This document shows, piece by piece, positions 54,901 to 60,900 of a DNA stretch of 64,000 nt. The stretch's first letter is position 1; every line of letters begins with the position of its first letter. Source of the stretch: Saxidomus purpurata (taxonomy: Eukaryota > Mollusca > Bivalvia > Venerida > Veneridae); the NCBI GenBank assembly GCA_022818135.1, contig JAFMSR010000012.1:5216456-5280455 (forward strand), given 5' to 3'. A program made the position numbers and the translations under genes. Below the pieces are notes generated by a model, which saw nothing but the letters and a program-made list of their open reading frames with translations, ran no database searches and was not told the DNA's origin.

Positions 54901-57900
54901 ACTGATTGAGTATTCATATTATTGACTTGAGACTCGTTTAATTTTACACAACCTCTTTTTTTCTCAGATTGGACCGCTTCCATTTTATGCTGGGTTGCCA
55001 TGGATAATTGGCAATTGTAGATTGTTGGTTTACAAGAATGTCTTATAATGTCTGATTTATAATTCTGTCACTATTACTTGTTTTATAGACACCAAAATTG
55101 TTACAGAATTTACAAATGTCAGAGAATTATAGAGCTTTTATCTACCCTAGGGGTCAAATTATTTGAAGAGAAAGCGGAATATGGGGTCTTGAAGGAAAAA
55201 TTCAAATATTTTTTTTTTTAATGATGGTAAGCCTACCTGAAATTTTGCAAATAAATCAGTGACATGATATAGATAATGAAAATAATATGTCAAATTAGAT
55301 TTGGAAAGGTGTCCATTACAGTTGCACTACCTTAAGTTTTGAGACTACTTGCTACATTACAAGGTGTAAAGAATTCTATACAAAAGCATTCAATCAACCG
55401 TGACGTCATAAACCATGAATTTCACATTTATCTAAATTTTATGTACATGAAGCTTATAATCACAAAACTTTCAAGTGATTTTTGTTACCAAAGGATAGTC
55501 CCATTGAAAGACGTAAAAATTTAGACAAATACTCAACATATGTTGTTATTACGAAGCTTTCAAGATAGAAAAATTTGCGCGTTTTATGTCGGCTGGAGGA
55601 CAGTGAGCATACAACACATGTTGCACGTGCGTTGAACGCCCACGAACATTCTATTCGACGTCACAAACATTGAAAATGTGTTGACTCGAAAATGATGATA
55701 TTCTTATGCTTTTCTAATTATGAATAAAATATCCAATTTCAGTTTTTGTATTTCTTTAATTATACCGGACAGAACTTTTGTCCTTAAGTATACAAGGGGT
55801 GATCTAAAATTAACAGGACTCTTGCGATATTTCTTTTGACTGCCTTTCTCATGACCTGATTGTTCTCAAACTTAAAGCATATGGGCTCTCTGATTTAGTT
55901 GCAGACTTAATGCATCCTTATCTGTCAAATCGTAAACAACGAGTAAAATTAGGTGACCATTGCAGTGAATGGAAGAATATCTCAAAAGGTGTTCCTCAGG
56001 GATCCATTTTAGGCCCTTTTCATTAATGATATTTTATACAAATATTAATCATGCCAAAATTTACAACTATGCTGCCATGACAACACCTTGTCGCATTGTG
56101 ATTCTAACAAAGAAAAGCTACAAGAAGTTTTAGAATCAGAAAGTGTTATCTTGATTAAGTGGTTTGACAATCTTATGCAAGCAAACCCTGATAAATTTCA
56201 GTCTATTTGTATTGGAAAATCTACAGTTGGCAATATTAAATCTTTTAACATTGAAAACAGAGAAATACCATGTGAATATATTGTAAAACTTTTAGGAATA
56301 GAAATTGACTCTTAGAGATAAAGACTATTTCGTCAACAAAGGCTCCGGCAGGGTCAAGTCCACATATGAAGGATACTACCTGTTATCAGAGATTACAGTG
56401 TTCTTTTAAGAGCAAATTCAAGATAAGTCTAGTTATTAAATCAGAGCTTTTCGAATTAAATCTTCGTTAAAAATATGAAAAGCGTGCAACAAATATCAGG
56501 AAGACGTTTACAAACTATTTAAAATATATCTACTACTTAAATGCTGTTACTTCTATTGACTACAAAATATACTAGAATTACAATATCAAGCATAACAAAC
56601 ATGACCAATTACTTCAAAAATCTTTTAAGTCAGAAAGAAAAACAGAATTATAAAGAGATGCAGTGCTGCCTCAGTTTGCTAACGATTTTATCAGAAAAGA
56701 GAGAATATAGTGCAAAATTACTGCGTCTGTTTTAGAAAAGGTTATCTGGTGCAGTCTTTTTTTTTTTTTTTTTTTTTACCCCCGTTTTGGGCCCCTTTAG
56801 GGTAACCCCGTTTATTTTCCCCGTCGTAGGCGTGGTAGGGGTCGGGGAGCATCCCCTATCAGCCTTACAATGTAAACATGCAAAATACATTTATAATATT
56901 ACAATTAACATTACAAACTGATTGCAAATGTTTTAACATCAGATTTTTTTTATAAGTTTTATACATAACGGTATCATAACATCATCATTCACATTTAATC
57001 ACTGTCTTGCACGAAAGCGAAAAAAAACGAAAAATACGAACGAAAACTGAACAAAGTTTGTGAAATGTGAATATCCTACAGTAGTTGTATTCGCTTTAAT
57101 ACGTCCAGGCTTTCTTTATTCAGCGATTGATATCTGGTTAAATCTTTGATAGATAAAATTATCTGTTTTTCCAAAGAAAATAGTGTGATTACCTTATTCG
57201 AAAAATTTTTGTTCATTTCTATATTTCCATATTATAAATTTTGTTTCAAAAATGAACGTGTTTAAAACATTTGCGTATTTTGATTGTATGTTGCCTAATG
57301 CAATCAGGGCGAAATAGATGATGAACCTTACATCAGGAAGAACTGATTTTATAACCTTTTCTAGGAACACCCATATTGGTTTCACTTTTTCGCACTCCCA
57401 GAAAAGATGTTTTAGAGTCTCTCTACTTTTTTTACAAAGATTGCATAAACCATTAGAAGCCTTCATTAAAAACAATTTATGTTCCGTGAAAATAACATTG
57501 TGAATAAATCTCCATTGAAAATATTTTGTGCTTGTAAGGCAGAAATTTTTATAAATGTTGGACCAAACTGAATTCCAATTTAGATAGCCTTCGTCAAACT
57601 CAAGCCTTTGCTCCCATTTGCCTTCTGCAGCTAAAGGACATTTCTTTTCAGTTATTAACAGTTGATTAATAATATCTCGTAATCGTAATTTAAATGGCTC
57701 TATTGTTTTCCCTTTTCTGGTAAGTTCTAGATCTTTAAACTTAAGGTAAATTGGGCCGAGTTCATTTAAAGTTTGACCGGACCTGAGAGACGAAAGATAG
57801 TTTGATGGAATGCTAGTTTTTACTACTGACCATTCTGAAATCCAGTTTGACTTTCTTTTTAATTTTTGCAATATATATGGCCCTGACTTGAATTGATTTT

Positions 57901-60900
57901 CGTTTTCGTCCCATATGTCCATTATACATTCTATATTACTTTCTAGAAAAGACTGAATAAAAATTGGCTTTCTGTTGAAAGTAATGTTTGGATTATTGAA
58001 TAAATATGTACTTAAAATGTCATCGGTAGTTTCCGGTTTGAATTCTTGTCGGAATTTACTCCAGAGCTTTAAAGCCTCTTTGTAATAGGATGACAATTTC
58101 CTTTGAAAATTTATGTTCTTAAGCGATAAGCATTTGCACAAGAAAAAAGATTGTGAATAAATTTTGTCTAAAGACTTCAAGTAATATTTCCCAATTGCGT
58201 TCCAAATTTCAAGCTTCGAATGAATAATTCTATAAATCATTTTGATTTGTAATGCCTCTTGTAAATTTGAGATGCTGTATAGATGAAACCCTCCTTCGTT
58301 TTTATGTCTTTTAAGTGTTGACCTCGTTACTAGTGTTTTTTTACCATTCCATAAAAAATCTGATACAATTTGCTCAAGTTCTGTAGTAAATTTGTCTGGA
58401 ATCCCTCTAGTTTCGATTTCAAAACTGAGTGCGGAAAAGACGTAAGTTTTGACTATTAGAGATTTTGAGATTGACTCTTTGTTAAACTTTGATGTTCATG
58501 TTGCAAATAAATGTACCTTTAAAAAAAATCAGCAAGACAAATAAATGTTTTATCTAGATTGTCTAAATACCTCAAACAAGATACAAAGATACTTATTTAT
58601 AAATGTTTTGACCGCTCCAATTTTAACTACTGCCCAATTGTATGGCATTCTTGTAGCTAATACATTAAATTTCACCAATTTACATTGAAGAACTTGTCTC
58701 TATTACATCTAAAAATTATTCTTTCAGAAATAGCAACATGCTTTAAGTACCATTAGTAAAAACACAGCAACTTATGGTAAGAAGAGTTTCAGTTTTGAAG
58801 CCGTACAGGTATGGAACAGTCTACCTAATGAATTCCGTACAACTAAGGATTTTAAAGAATCAAAAGACTGATCCATACCTAGAGTGGCTACAAATGCAAA
58901 TGTTCCATGTGTGCATAGCTTTACTCCTCTGCTTTTGTTTTTATGTGCATGCCATAGCTTTATTTTCCTTTGAATTTTGTATGCATAGCCTAACTACTTT
59001 GTTTTATTTGTGCCTTCATGTGTATGTCATTGCTTGTTTTGTTTCCATACCCTATGTGCATGCATTGTGTCTGTAATGTCATTTTATTGTTGGGAAGTTG
59101 CTGATCCGAGTTCTTCCCAAGTGCTTTTAAATCTTTCTTATCTGTCGCATTTTTGTTTTTCTTTTGTACCTCAGAGTTTTATTTTTCCTTTTTATGTCAG
59201 TTTTTAGACCCACATTGTAGGCAAGGATCAGCAACCTCCCCACAATTTCTTTTTAATATCGCCTGCGTTCTATAGTAGTTCAATGTATTGTACTGAATCG
59301 TTCAGTAGTTTTATCCTTATAGTTTATTACATGTACTTTTTGCTTCCACAGCTTCGTATGTTTTTTCTATTATCTGTATGTATTATATGTATGATTTAGC
59401 CTTTTAGCTCACATGTTTTGTCTTAAATGTTATCCATTTCTCTGACATGTGTCTCTTTACTTTTTTATTGATTTTTGTTTAATTTTAAATACATTTTGTA
59501 CTAGCATTTATCTCATATTTCTTCTTAAATTACATTTGAATTGAATTCTTAATCTATTTCTCAGATATTTTAGCCTGTCTCTTTATTCATTAGATACACA
59601 TGTGTTTCTTATAACCTTATTTCCCATACAATGTTTTATGTGTTAATATCTTTAATTTCCGCAGCCTATACGTATAAAACAGATTAATTTTCGTTGATGC
59701 GGCCTATGCGGCGAAGCGTATCTTATCTTAGCTTATCTTATCTTTAATTACTCAAAATTTTAATTTGATTTTTCGTACGTACAAACTTTTAATTTGTAAC
59801 ACAGGTTTTCACAAAATGATCATTTTCTTAGAAACAAGGAAAGTTATTTTCAGCGTTTCTATAGTAACTGACTTGCAGCAGACTGGGGAGCATGATCAGT
59901 AATGCGTTAAGTTGGATGTACATTTTCTTGTGTTTCTAAGACTGAACATTTTGGTGGGGCACTTCAAGGTCATTACCTGATGTCTGTGACATACATCATT
60001 TTACGAAATATCCCCATCATTCTCTTTTCTGTTAGAACAAAACAGTAGGCAACAAGTTGCAAAGAATTGCCAATCACAGAAAATACGTACTTTTATTAAA
60101 AGTTACTACTACTTGGGTACTCAACTACTAAAACGTTGGGGATGATAAATAAATAATAAATAATCTATTGAATAGACCAAGCCCCTTTCATAGTATTTGA
60201 GCAGAATCGGCGATTTAGAATTAAGGCACAGGTCTTTTTAGTAGATGTGATAGGGCATTACCAACTATAGTAATGTCGGATGCAACATTGGTTAAAGCAA
60301 TCAAGGATGTTGATGAGTGAGTGAAAAGGGGGCCAATATGTGGGAGATCTGGAGATTTGCGGCCAAACTGGTATGGTTATCAGACATTGTACAAAAAATT
60401 GAACATTGCCTAACTGTTTCAAATAAAACATCAGCACCAGGCAGGTGGAATTTCTTCTCGTGTTAATATAAATAAAAAGAAAGTAGTTTACCGTCTCAGC
60501 ACAACATCAGCAAACATCATCCTGAGAGTTCACGCTCCCTGACTTGCTGTTACATGATGATGCCCACTACTTTTGTATGTATCTTCAATGTTTTTTTGTA
60601 CAAATGGAATGCAATTTTCAAGGATGGGCAAATAAAGACTGAACATGGAATTGTGTGACTTTTATCTTGCTACTGCAATTAACCTTATAATGTCGAAGTA
60701 ATAGAAACAGTCTGGTTAATTCTGGATCACCCCTGCAGGTATTATATAATGACTCGATCATATATCTTTTGTATTGCTACATTAATAGTAAGTGTGTCAT
60801 TTACCTAAATCAAAAGTCTCAGGGATTAGCCAGAATGGTATGAGAGTTGCCAGAATGATAACTTTGCAGCCAAATTTTGAGTACTTATTTATAGTGTTCT

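Larger units (their letters stand above)
49999..55783 (+). mobile_element. Decayed 5.8-kb DNA transposon with identical TIRs and TTAA flanks
   Basis: GGACAAAAGTTCTGTCCGGT at 49999-50018 and its exact complement at 55764-55783 form the ends; identity continues outward through TTAA and TATAC (29 bases in all, 49990-50018 and 55764-55792). TTAA flanks fit Kolobok or piggyBac integration. Inside, on the plus strand and in order, lie coding remnants at 50351-50408, 50700-50790, 51679-51772 and 53100-53900, the last a DEDDh exonuclease. A Tigger-like MITE and a SINE have since inserted. Superfamily is inferred, not proven. Confidence 0.7.

Noticed and set aside
58774..59207. Cys/Phe-rich 100- and 65-residue frames
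   Set aside because: Out-of-frame readings of a LINE C-terminus and its T-rich 3' UTR; the true frame reads YGKKSFSFEAVQVWNSLPN.
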